A program made the translations under genes and the position numbers. Below, in pieces: positions 19,964 to 30,512 of a stretch of DNA of 32,671 nt. This DNA is from Chara braunii (Eukaryota; Streptophyta; Charophyceae; Charales; Characeae): the NCBI GenBank assembly GCA_003427395.1, contig BFEA01000016.1:325194-357864 (forward strand). The letters run 5' to 3'. The first letter of the stretch is position 1. The number at the start of each line of letters is the position of its first letter. The notes beneath the pieces are model-generated. The model was not told the DNA's origin, made no database searches, and was given only the letters and a program-made list of their open reading frames with translations.

Positions 19964-20360
19964 CATCGGTCTTCCAGGGCCACCGAATTTTCGGCCACCC
20001 TTTCCAGGGCCAAATAGCACCTATTCGTACAACCCTCTCGAGAGGCAAACCAAATGGAAACGAATACTAAACTGGATGTTGGGATTCTTCGAGAGAGATC
20101 ACCCCTCCCCGCCCCTCCCTTTCCCCCCTCAGCCCTACACTGCCTCCACCGAGGTGAGCCTCCCGATCTCCCTTGGCCCCAATATAGGACCAACCCTCTA
20201 CCCCCCTTTCCCCAGGTGCACACAGTTCCCACCTAAAGCATGTCCCCCCGCCACTTGCCCATTTCTGCCTCCGCTGGGACTGATGTTGACCCACACACCA
20301 GCCCCTGCCCCAGAATAGGGCAACCCCCTACTACGCCCCTACCCTCTTTGACAAATTCAC

Positions 20361-21938
20361 CCCCTGCCTTGTGATGCCCCTGCAAGATAGAGCTCCCCCT
20401 TCCCCCTTCGTACAGTTCAGTCCTCTGGGAACGATCCGATCCAGTCGATTATTGATGACACACTTACCAAAATGTAGAATCACTTCATGCAAATCGCAAT
20501 TTGGAAAAGCAGGGCCTATTACACTGGTCATGCAAATAGGTTGTTTCTGTGATCAAAGATATAAACAGATTGTTTCCCTACCAAATTCTTGGACTTGTGT
20601 TCGAAAATATTAGGTGGGTAATGTTGTGGATGATATGGAGGCACACCGACTGCCACCAAGCTGGCATGAATGGCCTTATTTTGGGATTTATCTTTGAGGC
20701 GAGTCTTTGCCTAGTGACCCTCTTTAGAGGGGGCTGTGAAGGGCCTTTTGCGACCTATTTCTATGACGTGTGTTCTTTTTCGGTTAATTTGGACTTGCGG
20801 ATTTTCGAATCATACTCGTGAAATAGGCTTTGCGTGGTTGATGGACTTGGCGGTGGCATTTCGATTTCACAAATCGACATGTTACCGTTTCTCTGAAGGA
20901 CCCCTACTCTCTACTCCACCTGCACTCGCTCTCCTCTCTTGCAAAGGCTTTTACCTCCAATGTTGCAGCATTCCAGCATCCAGCTGACCAAGGCATGAAT
21001 GCATGAGTCACTGCTGCAGGGCAGTGTTTTGTAAGGTCTCATCATGTGGCTTAGATTTTTTGTTCTGAGAGGCCCACATTTGCTGTCGGCCAGCTTGATG
21101 TGTGTCAAATCCCAACCGCCTCAGAAACTTCGCTGAGTCCTAGAGTAGCTTGTTGGGTCTGAGGCCCAGGGGTCTCTTTGACCTGGCTCCTGTTGAGATT
21201 GGTTTCTGGTGCCTGAATAAAGGCTGGGAACATGCCTTCTGCCTGTAGGCTTGACGGAATGTGATGACCGGTACTAGTTTCCTATGGGTCTTAATGTTTT
21301 TTAGATTTCGTTTTTGTATCTTGCAGCGTCAAACCCTTAACGCCCGGGCAGCAGGCATATTAGATGCCACTGCACACCGTCAGCAGATATTGTAGCGTAA
21401 ATAGGAAAACCCTGCTGGAGAATAGACAAGGAGGTAGGAAGGAGTTCAGTAACGGTACAGACCAGAACAAGAAGTGACCTCTCTCACATAGTACAAGATT
21501 GCACAGCGGAAGGCTTAAATAGCAATGATCAGAACAATCAATGTTGCCATGCAGACCACCAAACATACATCATCATCATTCCATGGTGTGAAGGGGCCTG
21601 GCGCTCACACAGGAAGAATGCGCCAGTCCCCAACTATGCACAGACGAAGAAGAGGGGGGTTAGACGAAGAAGAGGGGAAGATGGGGATGTCGTCAACACC
21701 AAGTCTTCGGTACAGTCCCCAAATAATCCCTCGTCAAATGTCTGAATCCCAATGTCGAGTCTGGATCCAAATGTCGCCAAGTCCCAGAGTCACCAATCTC
21801 CCTCTCTCGTAGTCTGCAGATACTGAGAAGTCAGGTAGCGAGAGGGTGAGGAAGAGATGGCACCTTGTTGCAGGTACATCGAAGACGAAGCTGGAGCTAT
21901 CTCCTACTAGCGCCCAGTGCTGAAGACTACTCCTCCAA

Positions 21939-21941
<3 letters not shown>
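20361..21941. other. Gene-free spacer
   Basis: Only short overlapping open frames are present. A small direct repeat of GACGAAGAAGAGGGG lies near 21641-21677. Nothing else is recognised. Confidence 0.5.

Positions 21942-21996
<55 letters not shown>
21942..21996. repeat. (CT)n microsatellite at gap edge
   Basis: At least 27 TC units run straight into the N gap, so the true length is unknown. Confidence 0.97.
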
Positions 21997-22312
21997 NNNN
22001 NNNNNNNNNNNNNNNNNNNNNNNNNNNNNNNNNNNNNNNNNNNNNNNNNNNNNNNNNNNNNNNNNNNNNNNNNNNNNNNNNNNNNNNNNNNNNNNNNNNN
22101 NNNNNNNNNNNNNNNNNNNNNNNNNNNNNNNNNNNNNNNNNNNNNNNNNNNNNNNNNNNNNNNNNNNNNNNNNNNNNNNNNNNNNNNNNNNNNNNNNNNN
22201 NNNNNNNNNNNNNNNNNNNNNNNNNNNNNNNNNNNNNNNNNNNNNNNNNNNNNNNNNNNNNNNNNNNNNNNNNNNNNNNNNNNNNNNNNNNNNNNNNNNN
22301 NNNNNNNNNNNN
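21997..22312. other. Assembly gap of 316 N
   Basis: Unknown sequence. Frames predicted across it are meaningless. The gap probably arose because the flanking CT repeat blocked assembly. Confidence 1.
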
Positions 22313-22424
22313 TGGCGTTGAAGTTCAAACAAAGGTTGTCTTGAAAACAGGTCGAAAATGGCCTGTGCGAAAACCCTGGTCTGGTGCCTAAGTTTCAGGG
22401 CAGGTCGATCTTACGAGTGCCTGA

Positions 22425-22607
22425 AAATGGCCCTCCGTTTCAGGCTGAAAAGACTCAGGGCCTGTAGGCACTTGTTTTCAGGCTTTCAGGCTGAAACGAC
22501 ACTGGGCCTGTAGGCCTTCGTTTTCAGGCTTTTAGGCTGAAACGAAAACAGGGCCTGTAAGCCCTCGTTTTCAGGCTTTTAGGCTGAAACGAAAACAGGC
22601 CCTACAC
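22425..22607. repeat. 46/47-bp tandem repeat with foldback units
   Basis: About 3.5 units start at 22441, 22487, 22533 and 22580, each with AGGCTGAAA, GGGCCTGTA and CGTTTTCAGGC. Each unit is self-complementary: GAAAACAGGGC can pair with GCCCTCGTTTTC with one bulged base. Confidence 0.85.
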
Positions 22608-22644
22608 CTACGGACCCTCAGTCTACCTGGTTGGCCCGTGCTGG

Positions 22645-22851
22645 GCCCGTGTTGGTACTGAGTATGCCACAGTGGTTGAGAGTAATCTGCAAAGCATAGA
22701 GAAAACGCTGAGACGGAATATGTTTGGCCCACATGTGGGAGTGCTGTCAGTAGAAAAGGAAGTCACGAGTCTATTCAATTCTCTTAAGCTAGATAAGGAT
22801 GATGCTGAGACAGATGATTGGAGGACAGCTTCGCGGCCGTATTATCTTTAG
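22645..22851 (+). pseudogene. Coding-like fragment of unknown origin
   Basis: This frame is open for 68 codons and ends at TAG 22849-22851. It has protein-like composition, with an acidic C-terminal part (KLDKDDAETDDW). There is no start codon or splice signal I can defend at the left end, which abuts the tandem repeat. It may be a piece of a retrotransposon polyprotein or a stray exon. No domain is recognised. Confidence 0.25.
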
Positions 22852-23420
22852 GCTAGGCCTCTAGGGTAGTTTGTTTCCCAAGATGGTATAGTTCCACCTT
22901 GTGGTCGGTGTTGGCCCATATCAGGTCGCGGCATAGTTGTCGCGTCTGCGGCTACAGTGTAGGCACAGGTGTTATCTCTTTGCGAAGTCTTTCATGGTAC
23001 AGCCAGCAGTGTTCACAGGAGACTTGAAGGATGAGAACCTGAACACGTGACTCTGGTCTGTTGTGCTTGTGTATGTACCTAAGGACACCCATGATGATAA
23101 GGTATAGTTGCTGCATGCATTCTACAGGGCTCTGCAGCAAGGTGGTTTGATGGCGTGATAGCAGAGGTAGACTGCAAACATGACAGGGGCACATGAGTAG
23201 CCACAATCATGTTGGATCAGGTCATAACTCTAGCCGTGGCTAGGAGGCACAATAGGCAGCCAGCCAGCCTAAAGGGGACCTGATCAGCTCAAGAATCTTG
23301 ATAATCCGAAGTATGGGGATGTCAAGAGTGTCATGGAAAAGGTAAAGAGTGGAGTGGTACTCACCAGATCGTATCAAGGCTCTGATTGTCAATGGGCCTA
23401 GGAGTAGCGGTCGGTACATA
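22852..23420. other. Unassigned spacer
   Basis: Short frames occur on both strands (for example 22952-23206 minus) without recognisable motifs. It is probably decayed mobile-element DNA. Confidence 0.4.
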
Positions 23421-23475
23421 GGAGTATCAGTCCAGCAGGCTTTGACCATCACGAAGCCTGCTGGACTGATACTCC
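23421..23475. repeat. Perfect 22-bp hairpin
   Basis: Arms 23421-23442 and 23454-23475 are exact inverse complements (GGAGTATCAGTCCAGCAGGC plus TT), with an 11-base loop. Pairing stops immediately outside the arms. It could be a small-RNA precursor, a transposon footprint or an assembly foldback. Confidence 0.9.
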
Positions 23476-25140
23476 CATGTCCTCACCAGAAACTGTCTTG
23501 GAACTATTTCTTGGTAATTTGGCTCACTCGCGCAGAAAGGTGTAGAGGACAAAAGAGCATGATGGATGCAGACGATAGCGGTGGAAATGGGCAGTCAGAC
23601 TTGACACGTGGCCATGATGAGGTTGTTTTTCTTCTCCTTACCTGAATGAAGCCCTTCTGTTTCTAATGTAACAGTGTCATTCCATCCTTGTATGAACCCT
23701 TCAGGGCAGCAGAAAGTACAACGGACAATCGCTGAAAGGCGCAGGTGGGTATCAGGATGCTTGTCGAATGGTAAGGTGCGGGTGGGCATCAGGATGCCGA
23801 ACGGTATGGCAGAAACGTGGCAGGATGATGGCAGAAATTTGCGGGCTGTGTAGATGCAGGCATGTACCGTTGTACACACACAGACACACAGAATCATAGA
23901 GAGCGAGAGAGAGAAATGTTATGATTCTGTTGTCAGTTGTCTGAAGACCAACTCTCACTCGCATAAATTTGCGGGCTGTGTTGCCCATACATACACAGAA
24001 GGAAGGGGAGAGGACAGGATTATCACACCACACAGGGGAAGATAAACACAGCGGAAGACTTGACTATGCAATATGACAGGGTACACTAAAAGTGCAATTC
24101 ACTCCACACAATCCTCACAACCAATCATAAAGAAAAGTCGAGTAGATCACATCCAGAAAATAATGAAGCAATGATAGTCCAAACTCAGTATCAACACTGT
24201 TTATTAAGTCTCGAACCCGAGAACTATGGTGCGCTGCACAGAAATGAGCAGCGCTTCACTCCCCACACCCTGAGTAACTGCTATATCACCCCTGAGCCCC
24301 TGAAACAATCGGCGCCACCCAGATACTACTCCCAAAGGGAAGCGCCACCCTGAAACAAGCCTCTGAGGCCAAGTGCTTCACAGAGGATAAAGAAGAAGAC
24401 CAGTGCCACAGTGTCTGATGATGATGAAGTGTCGGATGACTTCCCGGGTGGAAGTCTACAGCAACACCACCTCTCCTGACAAGATGATCTGAGAGGAAGA
24501 AGCTACAGCTATGGCTGCTGCACCACACACCCTGTAACTCTACTCCTGAGGGTTCAGCAGGGCACCAACTTCTCCTGCCTCCAGCAGATCTCGAATAGCC
24601 CGAACCTCTGTACAGCCCCACGTGCTGTCAGAGTACAGCGCAGGTCCCAGCTATGGCCGGGCTCCTCAGGTCCAGCTATGTTCGTCTTCACAAACGCTGT
24701 AGCTGTCACCACTCCTAGCTTATGCGTTGCACAGCAGGGACGTACTTGGTACTGACTGCAAAAAGCCCTGAACCGCTGTCCTCATACTATCTATAGCCTA
24801 CACTATCCTAGACACGACCTAGACTGGACTGACTGGACCACCGGTACCGTTTCAGTTTTTGGCCTCTCGGTCTCTACCTACCCGGCTATTAGCATAGGCC
24901 TCTAGGGCCTGCTATTCACAGTTAGGGTAGCTGTAGGTAATTTCAGTTAGTACGGGCCTGTGTGTTTCTGAATTTGGAGATACGTCCCTCAATAATTTTC
25001 CTACAGGTAGGTCTCTCGATTAGCCCTCAGCCAAACAAAATTACGAATCTATCCTGCCTATGGGACAGCCTCGAGAAGAGAGGCTACAGGCCTCTGGAAC
25101 CAGCAAGTCATTCCAGAAATGCAGAGACACACTTACACAG
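23476..25140. other. Spacer with short repeats, no supported gene
   Basis: Local duplications include GTGGGYATCAGGATGC (near 23743 and 23779) and AAATTTGCGGGCTGTGT (near 23834 and 23964). Open frames of up to 111 codons overlap without recognisable domains. Confidence 0.5.
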
Positions 25141-25440
25141 AGAAAAAGGCAGAGAGATGGAGAGATGGAGAGAGTTGTATGTCTGCGAGATTATGTGTAT
25201 TTTACACATAGCTCCAGTGTGTATGCAAATCGTACACAGAGATGGAGACTCCAGTTAGGCCTTGCTCCAGTTTGAGCCCTCTTCTGTTACTTCTGTCAAT
25301 TCTCTGTGTGTGCATGTGCGTGAAAAGGCAGAGAGATAGAGAGAGTCATGTGTCTGCAAGAATGTGTGTACTCTCTGCCAGTTCGCAAATCGAGCATTGA
25401 GCACCTTTCTGCTGCTTCTGCCAATTTTATGTGTGTGAGT
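25141..25440 (+). repeat. Imperfect direct duplication, purine/GT-rich
   Basis: The tract from about 25141 (AAAAAGGCAGAGAGATGGAG, then GTCTGCGAGA) recurs in altered form from about 25323 (AAAAGGCAGAGAGATAGAG, then GTCTGCAAGA). Both are followed by GCAAATCG, so the block was duplicated and has diverged. Confidence 0.6.
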
Positions 25441-25478
25441 GTGTGCATAAGTATCTCTTCAATTCTCTCTCTCTGTCG

Positions 25479-25481
<3 letters not shown>

Positions 25482-25541
<60 letters not shown>
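25482..25541. repeat. (TG)n microsatellite
   Basis: About 30 uninterrupted TG units. Confidence 0.97.
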
Positions 25542-25546
<5 letters not shown>

Positions 25547-25841
25547 TTGTATGCGATACACAATTCCACAACAAGGCATGATAATGGCCAGACTGTTTCC
25601 ATCGCATTTCCACTGACTGATCAGGAGGTTGATCCCCAACAGTAACTGCCCCCCTTCTTCGGTATGAACAACACTGGCACACCAAGGTTAAACCACCAGT
25701 AACTCGTTTTTTTTTTTTAAGGTCGCCGGCATTAACATGCCACAGCTTGTTGGGGTTGGGCATGCAAAACCGAAAAAGAAAACGCCATGGTCATTTCCAA
25801 AAAAAAAAGACAAAAGAAAAACATACAATATTCGATATCTA

Positions 25842-25848
25842 ACACACA

Positions 25849-25925
<77 letters not shown>
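25842..25925. repeat. (AC)n(AG)n compound microsatellite
   Basis: About 26 AC units with one interruption pass into about 16 AG units. Confidence 0.97.
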
Positions 25926-25928
<3 letters not shown>

Positions 25929-26729
25929 TCTTGTTGTAAAATTGTAGAAGATTCGTTGTGTTTTTTCATGTCGTGAATGATACTGACAGCCGTTTCATGC
26001 CCTTCTCTGTGAGTCTAGAGCACTCATGGCACAGTGTACATTTCATCACGTTCGTATAAAAAGACCATGTTATTCGCTGTAGAATTCGTCTCATGCTTTC
26101 CCATTGTTGTGTGAGAACGTGATGGAAGGTGCTGTTTGGAGCAGATGAGCGTGTGTTGGCATATGGATGCCCGAGCAAGCTATAAAGGTGGAAAGATGGA
26201 GGGAGTGAAGGGTGGCGAAGTCTGATAGACACTTGACCAGGGACATTGACAGATACTCATCTAGCTGTGATTGATGGCGCCTTTCTGGACCACAGTCCCA
26301 TCTCCAAAGAATAGGAGAATGTCCAGGGTGACCGCATGCGCACACGGACTCGTGACCGCATATGCACACGGACTCGTGACCGCTGAAATTATCTTCATAA
26401 CATGATAAGGATGATAATGACGATAATGATGATGACCTCGTCGCTTGGCGAGGCCTATTCATTGCCATCGCTATGGATGTGCCCCATTTCTTGCCCTTTG
26501 GAACGCGAAGGATGAAAAGTGAGGGGGTTTCAAAAATGTATTATTCTTGGTATGGAAATAATGCGGAGGAGGGAAAACGAGCAGAGGAGACTGAGGATGA
26601 GACACTATAGCTCCGATTGAGGTATGTGGTGTGCTATGTCATGATGGAACACTATAGCTCCGATCGAAGTAGAGCGTCCTTTTCAGGGTGTCAACATGGA
26701 TACTACAGATATTGACGAGCCATAACTGT
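25926..26729. other. Spacer with two short direct repeats
   Basis: GCACACGGACTCGTGACCGC is repeated at about 26339-26382. ACACTATAGCTCCGAT occurs near 26602 and 26649. No gene is recognised. Confidence 0.5.
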
Positions 26730-27260
26730 TGCAAATATTGGTTTTCATTGATCATCTTTCAAAATACATAGAGATTTAATTGTGCAAAAGCAGCAAAATG
26801 CATTAAGGCCTTGGAAACAGCTACCTACATCCACCGATTCCTCAATACCCATCAAAATGCAGAAGAAATCTTAACTGACAATGAGTTCGAGTCTAAGGCT
26901 GAAGTAGAGAAACGGTTGGCACGTAGAGGGGTCACTCTCCGACACACTGCTCCGCATGTCTCCATGTTCAATGGATTGGCAAGAAATGGAAATTGCACCC
27001 TACGACGGAACCTAGCGGCGAATAACACACGTTCCTGACCCGAAATAGTATACAGAATGATTGGATTTCATCGGGCCACCCTTCATGGATCGAACGGGCT
27101 CACCCCTTTTCAACTACGGACCAACTGTATTCCCTGCGTCATCAACTGAGATGTTTCGGAAATTGTTGAGCCCTAGGGAAAAGACATGCGTCTGTCCCTC
27201 AAGGCTAAGGCCAAAAGGTATGCCAAATTACTGGAAAAGACAGTCCCTAGAGTGACCCGT
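26730..27260 (+). pseudogene. Ty3/gypsy-type retrotransposon integrase fragment
   Basis: A segment near 26740 reads VFIDHLSKYIEI, the start of a retroviral-type integrase core, in one frame. The rest is in a second frame starting near 26772: LTDNEFES holds the second catalytic Asp, then HTAPHVSMFNGLA, then HRATLHGSNGLTPFQLR, the stretch that follows the core in gypsy elements, then a basic tail to about 27260. The third catalytic residue, normally Glu in an (N)GxxER motif, is replaced (NGLARNGN). There is a TGA at 27036 and later stops. A gypsy origin is favoured by the TPFQL motif. No protease, RT or clear LTR is visible beside it, so this is an isolated dead piece. Confidence 0.75.
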
Positions 27261-28299
27261 AAAACACCCACAGTAGGTAGGTCCACGGTTACGAGGATCG
27301 GAATGGGAATGGGGACCCTCAAATTTAGTACAAATTAAAAGACCTGTTGCAGCTACGTAAATTTGCACGTGATCAAAACTCACTCGTAAGTTTTTTGGGT
27401 GCTTTCGCATAGTGGAACTCGGCCCTAACAGGGTGAATACTGTGTGCATCGCTCTTGAGACGAGCGAAAATCATAACTCTCTTTCCATCGTCCACAATAT
27501 CTACTTCCTTTGTCCTCTTCCCTCTCTCGACTATCCTGCTCCTTCCGCATCTCCCTGTAGCATTGACAAAGATCCTACCTTCCTTCCTTCTGATACTTCC
27601 TACCATCGTCATGGGTTTCACACTTGAAATGACAATCTCTGCACGACTTGTTCAACCTCGACCAATCCTGAAGCTTTGACGAGCTTCTCATTCACGGCTC
27701 AACCTTGATCTATTGCGGATTGTGCAGCTGTTCAGCAAGCAAGTTAGGTGTGCAGCGGAGGGAGTGATGATCTCGACGGATTGTGGTTGTGCGGTGATCC
27801 TGGTGGAAGCATCAACATCGCTCGTTTTTCTCAGCCTGGGCAAAGTGACGCGACAGTGATGTCGTGTTCGGCATCTTTGGAGTATCGGCCTCACTAGGCG
27901 ACGCGATGTGATAGGGAATTTATACGAGTGGGGGCGTGAACTGGTGACGGATTGGTGGTAACGATTGGTCAGGCCAGGTGAACACGTGGTGGGCACGAAG
28001 TGAATCAACACTTCTCTCTGCGATCCTCTACCTCAGATTCTCTGTCCCTGCTACTCCTTGCTCTACGTCCTTTCCATCCTTCTCGACGCTTAATCTTTTC
28101 TCCACTTTATCTCTCCCCTCAAACCTTCCCACTCTTTGGCCATCCTGGGTTGATCCTCTACTTTCTCTTGAAGTCCGTTCGACAACCATACCTCCTTTCC
28201 GTCCTTGGCATAATCACGTTGGATTGGATTTGTGAGGATCGTTTTTTCCATGCTTTCCATGAAGGCGTATTGGGCGCGTTGTCGAGTGCCCGCCCCCCG
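27261..28299. other. Unassigned spacer right of the integrase fragment
   Basis: It could include the remnant 3' end of the gypsy element, but no LTR pair can be shown. It is pyrimidine-rich around 27480-27600 and 28020-28210. Overlapping frames on both strands carry no motifs. Confidence 0.4.
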
Positions 28300-29000
28300 C
28301 AATGAGAGGAGATTTTCCCGGCCGCGTCACACAGGACTCGGCAGGAGTTTAGTCGCAGAGCATTGCCGCTCCGACCGAGTGCACCAACCATACCTCTCGC
28401 GAACCCCTACGGCAGGATAGGATCACGCGAGGTACAACTTACCTCCATCCGTGGGAGTTGTCACCATCCCTTAGGTGGGTGTTTCCCCGTCGAGCTACCA
28501 GTCCACAGTACGAAAACTTTTACATGCAATCGTAGAGGTGGACCAGCTGAGGGCGTTTTCTCGTACGCTATAGCACAGGGGGTTACACGCGGTCTCACGC
28601 CTCTATCGGAACGGTACGCGAGCCAACGCACAGGGGGGCTGAAGTCCCAAGCGCGGCTCATCGTCTGTCGACTGCAACGCATCCTTCTTTCCACGCATTA
28701 CACAACGCTAAAACAAAACGTTTGATCACTCACACGAAACAAAATACTCTTAAGTTCCTTTAGTATCTAACCCATAACCTTTCGACACAAAATCGGTTGA
28801 CCATCGCGCGAGTAACTTAATATAAAATGGCGCGGATGGAAGACTTCCGCAATGATATCTAACTATGAAGTACTCATAATCGTGCAATCCTTGATGGTTT
28901 CGACGGTCACGTTCGACATTGAAGTGTCGGCTAACACGCGGCTTGAGGGGTTAATCTCTTAAAGCTAGACAAACATCAAGGTGGTTGAAAACCACACCCT
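28300..29000. other. Block with frequent CG dinucleotides, no assigned function
   Basis: CG dinucleotides are visibly more frequent here than in the flanking spacer, and short hairpins occur (for example GTGGTTGAAAACCAC near 28982). A 117-120-codon open frame near 28363-28725 has no recognisable domain. I compared it by eye with rRNA and self-splicing intron cores and found no match. Confidence 0.35.
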
Positions 29001-29284
29001 CTTTTGCACCCTGTAGAGAGTAGTTGGTACACATGTTCCGACTTGTACTGGTAGTCAACCCTTATAGTCATGGAGATAAGTTCCATCATCCAGGGCCCGG
29101 AGAGAAGTCAAGGGGGTTGACCTTGACAGCTGTCGCGGATTTCAACGTCCAACTATAAAAATAACAAGCAAAATCACTCAATAAATAAACATGTATCCCA
29201 ATATCCATATATCAAAGGAGGGTTCGATGAAGTGAAGAAAGCTTGATTATCAGTGAGATATTTTTAGGAGACTCAAAGAGTCCA

Positions 29285-29335
29285 AAAACTATATTGAGTT
29301 ATAAATGAGAAAACTATATTGAGTTATAAATGAAA
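29285..29335 (+). repeat. 25-bp direct repeat
   Basis: AAACTATATTGAGTTATAAA occurs twice in tandem, starting near 29286 and 29311. Confidence 0.85.
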
Positions 29336-29395
29336 GAGAGGTCATGCCTGAGGGCGGCCTAAGTGGTTATTTTTGAAAAAAAAAGATTTATTAAA

Positions 29396-29826
29396 TTTTT
29401 TATCCTCCGCCAGAATCGGCAACTCAATTATGTTTGTTCTCAGCTGCCGGTGGGGGCATCGTCTGCGCCACGGAAACCCGCCTGATTCTGGGACCCCTCA
29501 TGACTAACCTTTGGTAATGAGTCACAAATGGTTATGCGTGTGGCAGAGGGTAAGGTAAGAGTTTTTTATCCTCCTCCAGAATCGGCAACTCCGCTCTGAT
29601 GGTTCTGAGTTGCCGGTGGGGGTGTCGTTTGCGGCAGGGAACCCTGCCTGATTCTGGGACCCCTCATGACTGGTTTTTGGTTATGAGTCACAGATGGTTT
29701 TGTGTGCGGCAGAGGGTAAGGTAAAAGTTTTTTATCCTCCGCTAAAATCGGCAACTCCGCTCTGATGGTTCTCAGGTACCTCTTTTAGCGGCAACTCCGC
29801 TCTGATGGTTCTCAGGTACCTTTTTT
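29396..29826. repeat. 166-bp satellite repeat, about 2.5 copies
   Basis: Units starting at TATCCTCC occur at 29401, 29567 and 29733, exactly 166 bases apart. The first two are complete and about 88% alike. The third is cut short, and its CGGCAACTCCGCTCTGATGG segment is duplicated again at about 29789. Each full unit holds a diverged inverted repeat, CCAGAATCGGC versus GCCTGATTCTGG. Confidence 0.9.
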
Positions 29827-29905
29827 ATGTTCCCTCGCGTTTATTTTTTCTCATTATTATTTTTCTTAATTTTATTTTTGTTACTAATGTCCTTGGTGGT
29901 TGGTT

Positions 29906-30259
29906 ATGAAACCGACGTCGGGACCAACGGGACTGGCTCAATCACGACATTGTCAGACACGGGTGGCCGTCGCGGCAGTCGAGGACCTTGATCACGCGCC
30001 TCTTTTGAAGGGTCCGCTCGGGTTCCGGCGTGTCCTGGATTGTGGCAAAATTCCTCTATTTGCCCGTCTTGATACTTGGACCGGGGAGTGCAATGTGCAT
30101 GCGAGCCGGTGGGTAATTAGCCCACGAGGCGGAAAGAAACCTTGGTGGCGGGGGTGGCTGCAGGCGCACGGTCCGCTAATGACGGTTTGCTATGACAGGT
30201 TTGAGTGTGAGCATGCCCGCTCGGCCGCTAGGACACTTAAGACGATGAGCTATGCGTGA
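29906..30259 (+). CDS. Hypothetical ORF, 117 codons, doubtful
   Basis: An ATG at 29906 opens a GC-rich frame to TGA at 30257-30259. The product has mixed composition with Trp-rich and basic stretches (KKPWWRGW) and several Cys, but no domain, signal peptide or membrane segment that I recognise. It lies between two repeat blocks. It may be a degraded mobile-element frame or chance; I would not rely on it as a gene. Confidence 0.15.
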   Translation: MKPTSGPTGLAQSRHCQTRVAVAAVEDLDHAPLLKGPLGFRRVLDCGKIPLFARLDTWTGECNVHASRWVISPRGGKKPWWRGWLQAHGPLMTVCYDRFECEHARSAARTLKTMSYA

Positions 30260-30512
30260 GCTGGGCGGGGACAGGGGGCGCCAGTGGGAGGCTGCCGCAG
30301 TGTTGGTTGTGCGGCAAGTTGTCCCAGCAACGGATTCACATGTAGCCCTTCCCCACTTCGGCCTTCAAAAGTTCTCATTTGAATATTTGCTACTATCGCT
30401 AAGATCTGCACCAGGACCCCCGGGGTGGTGGAAGCCTGGGCAGCCATGGCCAGGGGATACACCGCCCATTAACCTCAGCCTGCTGTGAAAAGTGAGAGGG
30501 TTGGGTGTGAGC

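Noticed and set aside
19842-20318. Proline-rich 158-codon frame
   Set aside because: The DNA is C-rich and duplicated; low-complexity composition explains the open frame. No signal peptide or repeat unit of a cell-wall protein is visible.
21865-22344. Frames crossing the N gap
   Set aside because: They exist only because unknown bases were translated.
21498-24065. CACAGCGGAAG followed by RCTT at about 21498 and 24051, considered as paired retroelement ends
   Set aside because: An 11-base match is expected by chance many times in a window this long, and no longer similarity surrounds it.
24205-24240. B-box-like GGGTTCGAGA on the minus strand
   Set aside because: It is part of a short palindrome and no A box lies at a suitable distance.
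28300-29150. Possible rRNA or self-splicing intron
   Set aside because: None of the conserved core sequences I looked for (group I P/Q/R/S, group II domain V, rRNA helices) could be found.
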